Shown here in pieces: positions 24,406 to 36,984 of a DNA stretch of 64,000 nt. The DNA is from Sipunculus nudus (lineage: Eukaryota > Annelida > Sipuncula > Golfingiida > Sipunculidae). Each line of letters opens with the position of its first letter. The stretch's first letter is position 1. Both the position numbers and the translations under genes were made by a program. The stretch lies in the NCBI GenBank assembly GCA_026874595.1, contig CM049322.1, positions 20,649,400 to 20,713,399 of the forward strand. The letters are read 5' to 3'. The notes under the pieces are model-generated. The model had not been told where the DNA came from, ran no database searches, and worked only from the letters and a program-made list of their open reading frames with translations.

Positions 24406-25003
24406 GAGAAGGTGTGGCAGTAACAGCATGTCAGGTACTCGTGTACCAGGGTCGTTCATACCAAACAATAAATACTCAGAGATACCTGATACAGTTTATC
24501 ACGTTTTATTGATATGCGGGCACAATGTACTTAATTGCATCCGTGTATGCAATTACAAACATGTGTTCCATTAAACTTTGTGATTAAACATGGGTAAACA
24601 TATAATGATATTAAAGCATACCAATTTTAGACTTTTGAAGCCAGTAAATTGTGTAAAAAAATATTTTCCAAATATTTTCATTTCTCAATTTTAAAGTTGA
24701 GTAAATGTAAAAACACAATAGCACTTTTAATTAAATAAAACATTTTATCATCACACTGCATGTTAATATATCACAAATATTCATGCGATGTTTCATATTA
24801 GTATATAGTATGTTATTAAAAGTAACAGTTTACTCTTTTTTTTTAAAGCTACCATCATTTTCAAATTCAACAATGTGGATTAAAAATATAATTATAATTA
24901 TTCACAAGTAAATGAACAGCTCTATTTCTATTTGTCTTTGACTATTCAACAAAGTTACAGAGTTATAGGATTTTTATTTTACAATGTACACAGTTTTATT
25001 ATT

Positions 25004-25023
25004 TTGGGGGGGGGGGGGGGGGG
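25004..25023 (+). repeat. G homopolymer run
   Basis: About 20 consecutive G. No flanking element recognised. Confidence 0.9.
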
Positions 25024-25432
25024 CGGAGTGGTCTGGCAAGAGAAAAATTTACTGAATCTCATTGGGTTTTAACTGAACCCAACATTTTTAGTTTTGATGA
25101 TCCTCGTCTCCAGTAAGATTTTTTAGGTAATATATTATTGCTTTTTTGCACTGTCTGAATTTAGGGAGGTTTGCTGAAATGGGCATTAAAGAGATGATGC
25201 AAACATTCCTGTAACATACAGTAAATAAAATATTTGAGTGATCAGACCTTCCAAGAAGGGAGGGGGACAGCATAAGCAAGAATCTGGAAGACCTCCCATT
25301 AAAACTGCCAAGCAATTAAGGTAATTTCAAGCCCTTTTTACATATAACACATACATGTAACTATTGACCAGAGTGTATGAAAAAATAATCTCCTGATAAA
25401 TGTCTTGCTGAGTAATGACACTTTGTCAAACA

Positions 25433-25434
<2 letters not shown>

Positions 25435-25478
<44 letters not shown>
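25435..25478 (+). repeat. (TA)n microsatellite
   Basis: About 22 TA units in otherwise unique AT-rich DNA. Confidence 0.95.
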
Positions 25479-25481
<3 letters not shown>

Positions 25482-26189
25482 TTGGTTGACAAATAACAAC
25501 CTTTTTCTAACAATATGACCTGGTTTCCATCCAAGTGTATCCTAAGTGTTTGTGACCATTTGGCCTGATAACACACTTAACAAGATGGATCACCAAACTC
25601 ATTAAACTTCATCCCTCATTACTCCCAGAATATATGAGTACGCCTCTGCTGGAGATGGATTGTAGGTAAAGAAATCCTCTCCCCGCAATGCACTTGGGCT
25701 ACTAAATACACCATTGGCACAGGTGTAAATGCAGAGAAGAAAGTATAGTCAACCATTAAATTTTTTTTATCAAGATACATTTTGTGTTTCTCTGTAAGAG
25801 CAAAATAAACATAGTCTCATAACAGAACTCTATTAAATTGACAAGCACAGGTTTAAAGACCCTGAGATAATAAATACAGACTGCCTGTATGTTTGCAGAA
25901 ATATTAGGCACATATGTCCAAATATTGATTACCGATATCTTTTATTACCTATGCTAATTAAGGAGGTTATGTTTTTACATATGTTTTGTTTTTGTCTTAG
26001 TAGTATTACCCAAAATCGTATATATGATTTAATACCTAACTTTGCATACAGATGAGACATAGGCAAGGGAAGACAAAAAAAATGAAAAATCTGCATTCTA
26101 ACGAATGCAAGCCTCGACCTTTTATTTATTCACCCTATATTCCCAGTCTGATAAGTAACTATACATTTGTGTATATTTCTTGATGATGA

Positions 26190-26370
26190 TCCTGGATCTG
26201 TTTCATGTGCCAGATCCATACCAAAATCTAATGGCTTAATCATTGGCCCATTCCCAAAATGCCCTGGAAATCTAATGAGATTCTGTTCAAGACCACATGA
26301 GTTATGAAGTGAACAAACACCTACACACACACAATCAGGAATGAATGCATACCCTCACTGGAAGAGGCAC
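26190..26370 (+). repeat. SINE-like repeat D, copy 1
   Basis: Contains TTGGCCCATTCCCAAAATGC, TCTAATGAGATTCTGTTCA and an ACACACAC stretch, ending GAATGCATACCCTCACTGG. The same order is found at 38865-39055 and 39535-39690. Confidence 0.6.
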
Positions 26371-26734
26371 TGATGTAGATCATGATTAACAGGTGGATGC
26401 AGTGGAACTCCCTGGCCTTGGTGCGGGTGTGAAGACATTCTGCCCACCAGAGGTCATGACCCTTCCAGTCCACAAGAGGTCACGACCTTACCATTGTTTA
26501 ATCAGGGACTTTGGCCTTGGCTAAATTACCAGTATTGTTTATATGGCCATAAATGAAAGAGAGTAGTAAATTATGTTTAATGGTGATTACAATTTGATCC
26601 CAATGAGGTTGAATTGGTTATCACATTTGCCATTAGCATCTTGAGGGATGCTTATCATATATTGGTGATTAATTTATACAAAGGCATTGATGATAACATG
26701 GATCCCACAAGGCTTTGAAGTATAGGGATTTTAA

Positions 26735-26860
26735 AGGTGCGCCTGAGGATTAAATATAGGAGTTTATAGGAATTTTTAGCCAGAAATGTAGAAAAAATAG
26801 CAGTTTCATTGCCCCATTATATTTTACTTGGTTACTTACCATGACTACAAGTTCTCAAGA
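26735..26860 (+). repeat. Short interspersed repeat, copy 2 of a pair
   Basis: Matches 5045-5180 in the same orientation (AGGAGTTTATAGGAATTTT; TTACTTACCATGACTA). Confidence 0.55.
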
Positions 26861-26899
26861 TAGCATCTTAAATTCTTAAATTAAAGCCTGTTTAAATGG

Positions 26900-27440
26900 T
26901 TTAGATAACTGTCCTTGCTTTCAGCCTTTAAAAATGAACTTACAAGGAATGAAACAGACCCTAATATCACCCAACATATAATTGTTTTTTTTTCTGTGAT
27001 ATCTTTATGCTTTCTGATAAAGAGAGTTCTCATCCGAGAATTAAAAAAGAGCACTGCAAACATGCCCGATAACCCCGTGGAGTATCTGGTGACCTCTGAC
27101 CTCATTAAATATGCATGAATTTTGATGAAAAGGTTATTCAGGCGAGAAACTCTATTGGTAAATATGTAAAATGAGTTTAAATAAAATTCCAAAGGATTTT
27201 TGGTAAGTCACCCAGGTGCCTCTAAAGTGCAGTGACCTCTGACCTCATTCAATATGCATGGATTTTGCTGGAAATTGAATTTAGGCAAGATATTTTATAG
27301 AATAACATTTCTGATAAGCTTTTTAAAAATCGTTTAAATTCTTCGTTAGTTATCGCGACGACACCACAAAGTAGCCTAGTGATCAGTGACCTTATTAAAT
27401 ATGTGTGGATGTTACCCATAATTGAACTCACTTTTCATTT
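26900..27440 (+). repeat. Three diverged ~150-bp tandem units
   Basis: GTGACCTCTGACCTCATTAAA/CAATATGCATG occurs at about 27087, 27231 and, weaker, 27387. Each is followed by a GAATTTTG..GAAA..AGGC(A/G)AGA block. A related phrase (GTGACCTCTGACCTCATCAG) is in a CBS intron near 7058. Confidence 0.55.
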
Positions 27441-27479
27441 TGTACAAAACAAATGTGGGTTCAAAGGCAAATTGTGGAA

Positions 27480-29300
27480 ATTTGTAAAAATAAAATTATG
27501 TGTTCACTAGTTGAGTGTATATTATGCACTGAACCCACATTTTTCTGCAAAAAAATGTGGGTTCACATGTTGTTTGAGCCCTCCTGATGTTCAGCCCCGT
27601 ATAATGCACAGGTCTATACTCTTCCCCATATAATGCACTTATACCACAGGCGCTTGAATTGCTGTTGGTGTAGATTTCGGTTAAAATTTTGTTACTTTTC
27701 TGCGTCATTTACTTATAATTATTACTTATCTGACATTTTCCTAGCGTTTTTCGCACTATTTGGCCCATCTCTATATTATTAACTTAATATTTGAGATAGG
27801 CAGGCAAGAAGCCCCCGTTGGTAGGCCCGACAGCCATGGCATAACAACTGAGGACGCGCTTTCTGATTAAATGTTTTAAACTTATGTTTCATACACTAAT
27901 AATTTTAACTTTGAAATGCATGTTAATGTAAAAACTGAAACCTTATCAAGTGCACAAATGAATAGTACTCCTATTCCTAATGACTCATTAATACAGTTGC
28001 ACACAAAATAAGCACAAAAAATAAAAATTTGTGAACAATGAATACTGGTAATGTATATAGACTTCCTTTATAACTGAAATAGACAACAAATCGCTGTCTT
28101 GTTTTTCCAGAATGCTCAGATCGTCAGACCACTCAAGCCTTTACCATTGGGGGAGTGCCAGGGAAATAAGGCCTGCCTAGAAAGTAGAATATAATCGTAA
28201 AAGGTAAATTTTTTCAAGCTTGATGGATATGACCGTCATACCCATTTATTTACAATAACAGTTAATGCCCCAGTTCCTCTTACAAGTGCTAACAGAACAG
28301 AACAGGTTTTATTCACAAAACGTTATGCACGTATGCTGACAGGTTTTGACGGTCCAATGCCGGGCACTGCCCCTGGTGATTTGTCAACTGGAAGTCAAGT
28401 CACGCCGCGCCAGGAATCGAAACCCGCATGACAAATTGACTCCAAAAGCTAATCAATAACACTGATAAATTAAATACAGCTTTAAAGATGTGCTGAAACA
28501 ATGAATGATTATGAAAATGGTAAACGAAATAAAATATAAACTGTATTATTGATAGTATTATACTTTTTAGTGACGTACCGGTACCGGTCCTGTAGCTCCT
28601 CGGCACAACTGGGAAATGGTGGAAATAGTGCATCAAAACTGGGATGTCATTTGTGCTTTATAGGATAAAAGAGTCACACGATAACAGTTCTATTTAATTT
28701 GAAAATACCTATAAATCTAAAGAATAATAGACATGTGAGAGTGTCAAGTGACCCAGGGATGTCCAAATTTGGGCAGAATTTTTACAGACGGATATATGAA
28801 ACAAGTCCATAAATTCTCCAAATATTCTATATTTTTCGTATAGCATTGTTTGCAAACAAGAAAGTCAACGTGGCCACTGAGCACATGGTCGATGGAAGAT
28901 GAAATTATGGGGATGTCAGCATACAAACATAATTTCAATGCCTCCATATATTTCTGTCAAAAGCGGTTATTTTGTATTTTTCTGATTTCCCCTGATAAAT
29001 GCGTTTTGATTTAGTTACATGACCGCTAAATGAGATAAAAATTAACCTCAATGATAAGCTGGATAAACAATCTGTAATACCGGACATACCTGTCATTAAT
29101 TTGGCATATGCTGGTGTGAAAAGTCGATGTGTATCAGGATATTTCAGACAATAATTTTTCTTAGATATTTCGTGTACACGTGTTTTGCTGTTGGGTTGTT
29201 TTATATACACGGGTAAACATACGTTTACATATTTTTATTTTAAGAATCATGTACATAACTAAGTATTATATCAAAATTATTATTATTAACCAACTATGTT
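27480..29300. other. Unassigned sequence with a possible SINE at 28370-28440
   Basis: No exon or transposase recognised. On the minus strand near 28405-28430, GGGTTTCGATTCCTGGC resembles a tRNA B box, with TTAGCTTTTGGAGT upstream as a weak A box, so a tRNA-derived SINE is possible. The rest looks unique and AT-rich. Confidence 0.35.
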
Positions 29301-30822
29301 AACACCCCAATCAGAGGTGGCGGAACGATTTTAGAAGTGGGGGGTGGGAGGGGGCACCATGTTAAGAAGAAATTATCTACCGCGGCAGCACAATAGGTTA
29401 CGCATATATATATATATATGCCGTAGCCTGTGCAAAGTCAGGGGAGGGGGGGGGGGGGCAGTAAATGCCTGTCAGAGCGAACCATAATGAGGGATCTTAA
29501 TTAGCACCCTAAGGGGGAGGGCGTGGAAGGGGGAATCCCCTCCCATGGTGTGGGAATTTAAAAAAAATACATGCTATAAATTGGCATTTATGGGTATTTT
29601 TTTTATAATATAAGCTCTAAATAATTTACGTTGCTTAAGGGTAACTGAGTGATAGTCACCAGTCAAATTGAATTTTCTTGCAAACACTGCCAACACTTTT
29701 TTTTGCCTAATTAAGAATGCTCAGATCAGTGAGATCAATGGGGGCTGCCCCCCCCCCCCCCCCCCCCCGGGGGCTATGGTACTGTACGGGGTTCCCATTA
29801 CTCACTATTACTTCTCAATCTATCTATCTTCAACAACATTTTTTCACCTGTTAATATTACATGGGTTCTATAATACTTCACTATTAAAGAAGGGATAGCA
29901 TACCCACACCATGCTCTTTACAAAACCAAATCCCCATTTGGATGGTTCATTGGGCATTACCCTATCACTCAAGAAAATTCCATAAAAGTCCCAGGATTCC
30001 CAACATTTTGAGTAAATATTCCAAAATTCAGACCAATAGAATTAAAGAATGTATAGCTGAACTATAGCTTGTTTCTGTATTTAAATTTTAATATAAATGT
30101 GGTTCATAGTTAAAGATTAAATTAAATAATTTTAAATTGTTTATTATTAATAAACTTTCTCTCGCAAGCCATGTGTACACTTCGGCTAAGATCAGCATTA
30201 TGCCTATTATTTCCAGTTCCTGATCAGTACATAATAAAACCCGTGTGTACATGTTCATCACAGTTTAAGACAGTATCTTTCACATTTAACTATACATTTC
30301 ACACAATACTCAATAGAACATTAGATAAGCAAATTTACGTTGAGCACAGTTTCAAAAGAAAAAAATAAGTATTGCATTATCCTAAAACACAGAAATATTG
30401 AATTAATGTTTTTGTTCAATTCTGCACAATATAATACAATCAGTTTCTGTTCTAGGCAACATAAATCCATTAATTTCATGTTCACCTAATCAGGTTACTC
30501 CTCAGCAATGAGTGAGATCTGTTTAGTTTATTCGGAGAATGACTATAAAAATTGAACACAGGACAGCTAACAAAATGAAGAAAATTCTTATAAATCCTTG
30601 TGCCTTTAATAAAAGCTTGTATTTAATTTCAATAACCTGCTTGTGCATTTCCAAATCTTGGGATTATATGATTTTAGTTATAGAAAATGTGGAGTCCAAA
30701 TTCAGTGACTTTTTACATAATATATCTAAAACTTTTAATACATTTTATTCTGTTATGTGTATAGATTTGACAATTCAGCCCATGTATTCCTACTATGATT
30801 TTTTAAAGTGTTCCTTTAATAC

Positions 30823-31012
30823 CAGTGGTGGATCCACAGGGGGGTGTCCACCTCCTTTTTGAACCGAAACTACCTTTTTTTCAGGGTTTCAAACACAATT
30901 TTGTGACCAGGACCCCCTCCTTTCTGGACTATAGAGGACCTTAAATTTATTTAGATTTTTAAGCCTTCCTGGGTTGTACCCTCTTCTTTCTAGAATCCTG
31001 GATCCGCCCCTG
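30823..31012. mobile_element. ~190-bp MITE with CAGNGGNGGATCCA termini
   Basis: The left end is CAGTGGTGGATCCACAGG; the right end is CCTGGATCCGCCCCTG, roughly its inverse. No coding potential. I could not find a clean target duplication. It lies inside the hAT-like element. Confidence 0.5.
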
Positions 31013-31190
31013 AATATAATAATGGTCTGCTACACTCGTATAATTTTACACAGCTTACTTGGTAATGAGTGACATCTGAAGCTTTTGCAAAGAAATCTGT
31101 AATCTTTCTCTTCTTGTTGGCTGCCACTTCCCATCGAAACACAACACAGCTAACTGTCCTCGTTTCAAGCTGTGACTGACCAGCAAGCAA
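30990..31190 (-). pseudogene. Possible hAT transposase N-terminal remnant
   Basis: A 66-codon open stretch with KKRKITDFFAKASD in the middle. The Lys/Arg-then-IxxFF pattern is common near the N-terminus of hAT-type transposases. It is cut at its 3' side by the MITE boundary at 31012. Assignment is weak. Confidence 0.3.
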
Positions 31191-32098
31191 CCCAGTCCAT
31201 GAAAATATATAGCCTTACGATCTGGACACTCTCACATGGAGTATGACCGTGACAGGACCAAGGGTTTCAGCATCACAGCCTTGGGAGCCCTGGCCTGACC
31301 AGTGACACCTTAATTAATTAATCTCCTGTGGGTATTTGTATCAGAGTGTGATGATAGAAGTTCTGATAAGGAAGCACTGGCACTGACTGCCTTTTGCCTC
31401 TTTGTAGGTATAGTTTATGTATATAGACTAAGATCATTGTAAGTGTTAACTGAACATTTTTTTAATAAAATTTTCAAAAGGGCTTGGTTGAAAAAAGTGG
31501 GGGGCACGTGCCCCCCCCCCCCCCGTGCACCCCCCCCCCCCCCAGCTCCGCCACCTCTGACCGCAATTATCATTATAACAATATATAAAAAAAATGCTGT
31601 GTTAAATGACGTACTATTAACACGATTAGACTCTAAGGAAAAAGGAGTTCCGGGGAGAATCCAAATGCGCATTGCTCAGTGCAAAGCGAAGCGCTTGGAG
31701 AACTAGAACTTAACTTAATTCTTATATTCAAAATATTGTCTTAAGGAAGATAAGAAGGTTACTGTCACTTAATCTACGTTGCTGTCCTGAATGCATAATC
31801 TATATCCTACCCTTACACCTGCGCTTCAGACATACTTAATTTTCTGTATGAAAATGAGGATGTTTTTTAAATTTGTATTAATAAAAATTTTGATGATGAA
31901 ATAATCATAAATTTGTCCGCGTATAGATTTCTGTCTGTAAATTGAACTCAGCAAGAGAAAATCTATACATATGGATATAGGTCAGGTTAATATACATGTA
32001 TAGGTAATAATAATCTATAGGCCTATGTATACCATCTGAACAAAATGCAGAAATTATTTAATGTTAAAAAAGTCATGACAACAGAGTCAACAAAGGGA

Positions 32099-32103
<5 letters not shown>

Positions 32104-32181
<78 letters not shown>
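32104..32181 (+). repeat. (TA)n followed by (GA)n
   Basis: (TA)n at 32104-32148, then (GA)n at 32149-32181. Confidence 0.95.
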
Positions 32182-32184
<3 letters not shown>

Positions 32185-32792
32185 CTCTTTGTTATTACAC
32201 ATTTGTGTAGAAATTTCTTGGAAAGTTTTTATATGCATGGCCAGTCAGTTGGCATATATTTATGTACATTCCATATTTAACGTAATGAATTTCCATTCAT
32301 ATCTTCAAACCACACATTAAGTATATACATACAGTGTCCAGTTATTTCATATCAAGAAAAAAAACCCCTCGCATAAAACATAAAGGGTTAAAAACATAAA
32401 TGTCGGATATCACATTTATTTATTTCAAACATCTTTTACCAGGATAGCCTATATTCAGCACATTTGCTGGTTTTCAACAGGGCCCTGGATAAAGTTAGAA
32501 CATATAAAATGAATAAAATATACATCATACATATACAGATTAAACATGACATAGTGTTATATATATTGAATACATAGTTAAATATACAGCGCGAACGATT
32601 AAAATATGTTATGCAGATCATAGTCGTTACATTGAAAATAAAATAAAAAATATATATATCAATCTCATGAAATTGATGAAAGGTAGATTTGTGGTAATAT
32701 ACAAGTAAGAATAATATAAAATTGTGCTATCATCGCATCAAACATCTATATAAACGCCTAAAATGGCCGTGATCTGAGGCATACTTTAAGGA

Positions 32793-33311
32793 TTAAGGCA
32801 GTTGATTCCATAGATATGGACCTGCATAGCTAAAACTAGATTTAAAACGTTCACGTCTGGGCTTCGGTAAAATCAAATTATGGCTTTCGGAAGATCGTGT
32901 TTCATATGGCATCCGTTGCAACCTGAGAACAGTTTTAAAATATTCAGGTACGTCTTTAGACACACATTTATATACAATTGAACACAAAAAATACCGATAC
33001 CTTTCTTCCACAGTCATCCAATCTAGTTGTTTAATTGATGACGCAGACGAAGTGTTATTGTCAAAATTTTTTGTAACGACGCGTGCGGCTTTGTTCTGAA
33101 GCTTTTGGACTCTATTTAAATAAGATTTAAAACAATTGCCCCAAACAGATATGCAGTAATCTATTTGACTTTGAAAAAGGGCAAAATATACGTAATTCAG
33201 GCTGGTAGTCGACAGTATCTTACTGAGGAGAAAGTGTATTCCTAATTCAGATTTTAATTTTTCGCATAGAAGCTGAATATGCTCTCTCCAAGTCATATTA
33301 GAGTCAATCAT
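32793..33311 (-). pseudogene. LINE ORF2 C-terminal domain
   Basis: 172-codon frame after the RT, with SQIDYCISVWGNCFKSYLN, VQKLQNKAARVV and a WNQLP end, the usual tail of CR1/Jockey-like ORF2. It is the longest intact piece of this element. Confidence 0.8.
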
Positions 33312-33539
33312 TATACCTAATAATTTCGTACTCTGGATAGGATGTAATGTGATATCATTTATAATGATCTCTGAATCGAGAGATCGGGTTTTCTGATTTT
33401 TGCCGAATAAAATTACCGTGGATTTTAGAGGTTTTATTCAAAGTCGGTGATTATGTAACCACTCAAGAGCGATGTCAATAAGTTTCTGAAGGTGGTTAGT
33501 CGCCTCAGTGGGTGAATCTGAGGAAGTATATATTGAGAT

Positions 33540-34179
33540 GTCATCCGCATATATCATACATTCTCTTTTAAATATTTAGGCAAGTCATTAATATACACAG
33601 GGAATAAAACCGGACCTAGAATTGTGCCGTGAGGGGTCCCGTTATTCAAAACGCACTCTTTAGAGAGTTCTCCTTTCACACATACTAATTGTCTTCTGTT
33701 GACAAACAATTTTTAAACCAAATAAGTTCAGTATCGATGACGCCGTATTGTTTTAGTTTGCTTAATAAAATTGAATGATTTAGGCTGTCAAATCCTTTTC
33801 TTATGTCCATGAAGAAGGCTGCGGTAATTTTATTATTGTTCATGTTTGTTAAACATTCATCTATTACTGTGTGCAGTGCTAGAGGCGCAGATCTATTTGA
33901 GAGATAAGCAAATTGTTTATCCGAGAATACTTTGTTTTTACAGAAAAAGGAAATTAAGTTATGTTTGACGAATGATTCCAATATCTTAGGTATATGACCA
34001 ATGATAGATATTGGTCGATAATTATTTGGGTCACTCTTACCCGAGCCTTTATATATAGGAATGATCTTGGCAGTTTTCCAATCATTAGGGATTATATCAC
34101 TTTGAAGAGAACAATTAAACAGATACGCAAGACTTTGTGAAATGAATGGAGCGGCTATTTTTAGAAGAAAACCAGACAT
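33540..34179 (-). pseudogene. LINE ORF2 reverse transcriptase core (frameshifted)
   Basis: Frame 33685-34179 codes RT blocks NDWKTAKIIPIYKGSG, NNYRPISIIGH, FSDKQFAYLSNRS and FMDIRKGFDSLNHSILLSKL. After a break the YADD box is read as MIYADDIS near 33540. Upstream pieces at 34215-34466 and 34536-34739 (WKTLKHLIPS; HNKWITITVL) are the connector between endonuclease and RT. Confidence 0.8.
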
Positions 34180-34894
34180 ACCAAGAATATCGTCAGAGAT
34201 ACAAGGGCTAATTTTTAATAATTGTGATAAAACGAAGTTTGTTGAAACGGACGGAAAATGGAAGGCTTTGGGTGGAGGAGGTTCCGGGACGCTATCGATA
34301 GGGTTGGTGTTATGAAACTATTGCCAATATTAGTCCCTATCATACTAAAAAAATCGTTGAATTTATTTGGACTTATATCGAGTCTAGAAGTATTATTGGT
34401 TAATTTAGATGGTATTAAATGCTTTAAGGTCTTCCAGATTCCGCCTGGTTTAGAATTATTATACAAGATTAATTTATTATAATACTGACGACGAGCTTTG
34501 CGTATTTCTTTAGTAACTTGGTTTCGAAGACATTTCTACAATTTCCAGTCACCGGTATTATTTGATAGTTTAGCTTTCCTATGGGCGGATTCTCTGGAGT
34601 GTATCATATTAAGTACTGTAATAGTTATCCATTTATTATGAGTTGATCGTATTCTGCGCTTATAAAATGGTGCATGAGTGTTACATATTTTAAAAAATTT
34701 ATAGCGCCACATTTGCCATGCTAAGTTTATATCTGTCATTTGCTAGGTGTGATTAAGAAATGTAGATGAAAGTAATTCATCAATAAATTTGATCCTGTCA
34801 AATCGACGGAGGCTCCGAGAAAATACTGACTTAGAAGAATTATTCTGTGGTTGTTTATTTATTACAGCTGTAACAAGAAAATGGTCACTTAGGC

Positions 34895-35589
34895 TTAAGG
34901 GACCACAGCTGAGTTTGAGAACATATTCGGATCAGACGTTAAAATCAAATCTATAATCGTAGAAGACGCCGGACTTACTCTGGTTCGCTCGGTTATTATT
35001 TGACGAAAGCCAAAAACTTTCTCTAACAAATCTAATTTGCTGTTGGTGACCTTTCCGTGACATTTGTAATCAATATTAAAATCGCCCAACAAAATAACGT
35101 GCTTACTACTACTAACAGCTTCTCCAACAATATTTAACAGTTCATCAATGTTATCAACGTTAGCACTAGGTGGTCTGTAAATTGAACCGATTAAAAACTT
35201 TTTCATCACGACGTTAACAGTTACCCAAACACTTTCTACCACGTTACATTTAAAGGAAATACGCTCTGGTTTCAATGATTGTGAAACATAAGTGACGACG
35301 CCACCACCTTGCCGGTTCCTATCAAATCTGAAGAGAGTATATAATTATCAAGACGAAGCTCAGAATCAGATATATTTTTATCGAGCCAAGATTCAGTAAA
35401 TGTGAAAACATGTGGTCTAAGACGCGAGAAAATTAAACGAATCTCATCTAATTTTGGGAGCAAGCTACGAACATTTAGATGAGCTAACAGTGTACCCTTG
35501 GAGGCAGAACGATTTAGTAAGGGTTTAAACGAAGGATAGGGATTAACATCAGTAGTGATTGTAGGAGACTGGTCCAAACTTGATGTCAT
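34895..35589 (-). pseudogene. LINE ORF2 endonuclease domain (frameshifted)
   Basis: Two overlapping frames (35272-35589 and 34895-35275) cover an APE-type endonuclease: LAHLNVRSLLPKLDEIRLIF, FTFTESWLDK, then after a frameshift SIYRPPSANVDN, ILLGDFNIDYKC and IIDLILTSDP. Catalytic-type residues of LGDFNID are retained. Confidence 0.8.
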
Positions 35590-35744
35590 AGATTCGATGA
35601 AGTGGGAGTGGTACTGCTAAACAAATTCTAATGACTCGGTGTTAATATGCACAGCATTAGCGAGAACATCAATGAGTGTAGCGAAATTACTCTGCATGAT
35701 TTTACAACCTTTCCTATTTAGATGAATGCCATCAATTATCAATC

Positions 35745-36405
35745 ATTATCAATGTATACAATACCAAGTACTGTAAATATGTACTTAAAGTCAATATTAA
35801 TACACCAGTTGCTGCAGTATTAGGAGAATATGGGTGGTTTCCCTTGAATAGTCACTGTATAATAAGAGCAATAACTTACTGGACTAAATTGCTTAAAATA
35901 ACTCATAATAGATTACCAAAGCAATTGTATAATAAATTATATCGTCTAAAAAGTACAGGGAAATATAACGGGGCAACTAATAACAAGAAAGTATTATTTC
36001 TCAAGGATTTCACTATGTTTGGATAGGACAAGTTATAGGAAATGTTGATATTTTTATTTAAGCATTGGATGAGTATATAGTATATATAATAATCGCTGTT
36101 TAAGAAAATATTCAACTTTTAAATCAACATTACACAATGAAAAATATTTAACAGTTATTAAAAAAGTAAATTTTAGGAAATATCTGTCAAGACTAAGATG
36201 TTCATCACATAAGTAATAAGTAGAAAAAGAAAGGGGTAAAATGTTTTGTAAATATTGCCTAAGGTATGGGGATGCTGTTGTGGAAGATGAGCATTATTTT
36301 ATCATGAAATTTCCTTTGTATACAGACTTGAGAATCAAGTATATTTGTGATTTAAGGACATTTCACCCCTCATGTCAGATAATAATCCTCAAAAAATAAT
36401 AAAAA
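35745..36405 (+). pseudogene. 3' fragment of a second LINE family, plus strand
   Basis: The plus strand reads NTKYCKYVLKVNINTPVAAV, LGEYGWFPLNSHC, ITYWTKLLKI and later KYCLRYGDAVVEDEHYF with LRIKYI. These match, block for block, the minus-strand LINE at 46.2-47.1 kb (YKFCKHILNVGQNTP, LGECGRFPLF, KYWIKLLHR, KYCLCYGFNIVEDEAHF). Several stops; dead fragment. It abuts the truncated 5' end of the 32.4-35.7 kb LINE, which has opposite polarity. Confidence 0.75.
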
Positions 36406-36984
36406 AGCAACCTATATACACTTTGCCTTTGACAGGAGAAATGATGAATTGAAAACTATCAGCTATTTAATAATTTATTTATTTATTCATTAACCAATCA
36501 TAAAAGTGATTAACTGCTTTTCATTGAGGAGTTGGTTGTATTACGGTTTTTGTTTATTTATTTCTTTATAAACTAGTATTATTATTCTGGTTATAATTGT
36601 TATAATTCAGGACCTCTAAATGAAATGAATTATGCGTTTACAAAATTTCTACATGTGTTCAAATTGCAAATATGGGTTTTTACGCAACATTGTGTTAATT
36701 ATAATGCTATGTTAGTCCATTTATGCTGTTACAGTTTGTTATTGTTTAATTTTTACGATATTTTGTTTAACTCATGCTCTTTTCAGAACCATATGGGCCT
36801 GAGGTCTTCTATTTCAGAATAAACTTCTTTTCATTCATTCAGAAATAGCTACTGCAATTTTAACATAAATAAATAATATACGATGAAATACAAATTACAA
36901 ACGACGACGGCTGGTCATATCCTCTCTCCTGAGACCATGCAGCAAAGGATCTAGGACGGCACACAGCCCAAGTGGTCACCTCCC

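Larger units (their letters stand above)
29312..31559 (-). mobile_element. hAT-like DNA transposon, ~2.25 kb, with TIRs and 8-bp target duplication
   Basis: The left end is CAGAGGTGGCGGA (29312-29324); the right end is the exact inverse TCCGCCACCTCTG (31547-31559). The flanking 8-mers are ACCCCAAT (29304-29311) and ACCGCAAT (31560-31567), 7 of 8 identical. CAG-type ends and 8-bp duplications are hallmarks of hAT. Both ends run into G/C homopolymer tracts. On the minus strand near the right end, KKRKITDFFAKASD (within 30990-31190) resembles the start of some hAT transposases. No DDE or dimerisation region was found, so the copy is probably dead. A MITE is nested at 30823-31012. Confidence 0.65.
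32411..35740 (-). mobile_element. Decayed non-LTR retrotransposon (LINE, CR1/Jockey-like)
   Basis: Minus-strand order: end of ORF1 with DGIHLNRKG (an SGNH-esterase block as in CR1-type ORF1), then ORF2 with endonuclease motifs (LNVRSLLPKLDEI, TESWLD, LGDFNID), reverse transcriptase (NDWKTAKIIPIYKGSG, NNYRPISIIGHIPKILE, YADDIS at about 33540) and a C-terminal segment with VWGNCFKSYLNRVQKLQNKA. The 3' end probably lies at TTGAAATAAATAAATG near 32413, after the phrase TATCCTGGTAAAAGATG. The 5' end is truncated within ORF1. At least five frame breaks make it inactive. The clade name is inferred from motifs only. Confidence 0.8.

Noticed and set aside
28744-29210. Two adjoining minus-strand frames as exons
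   Set aside because: No family match, no consistent splice sites, composition like neighbouring non-coding DNA.
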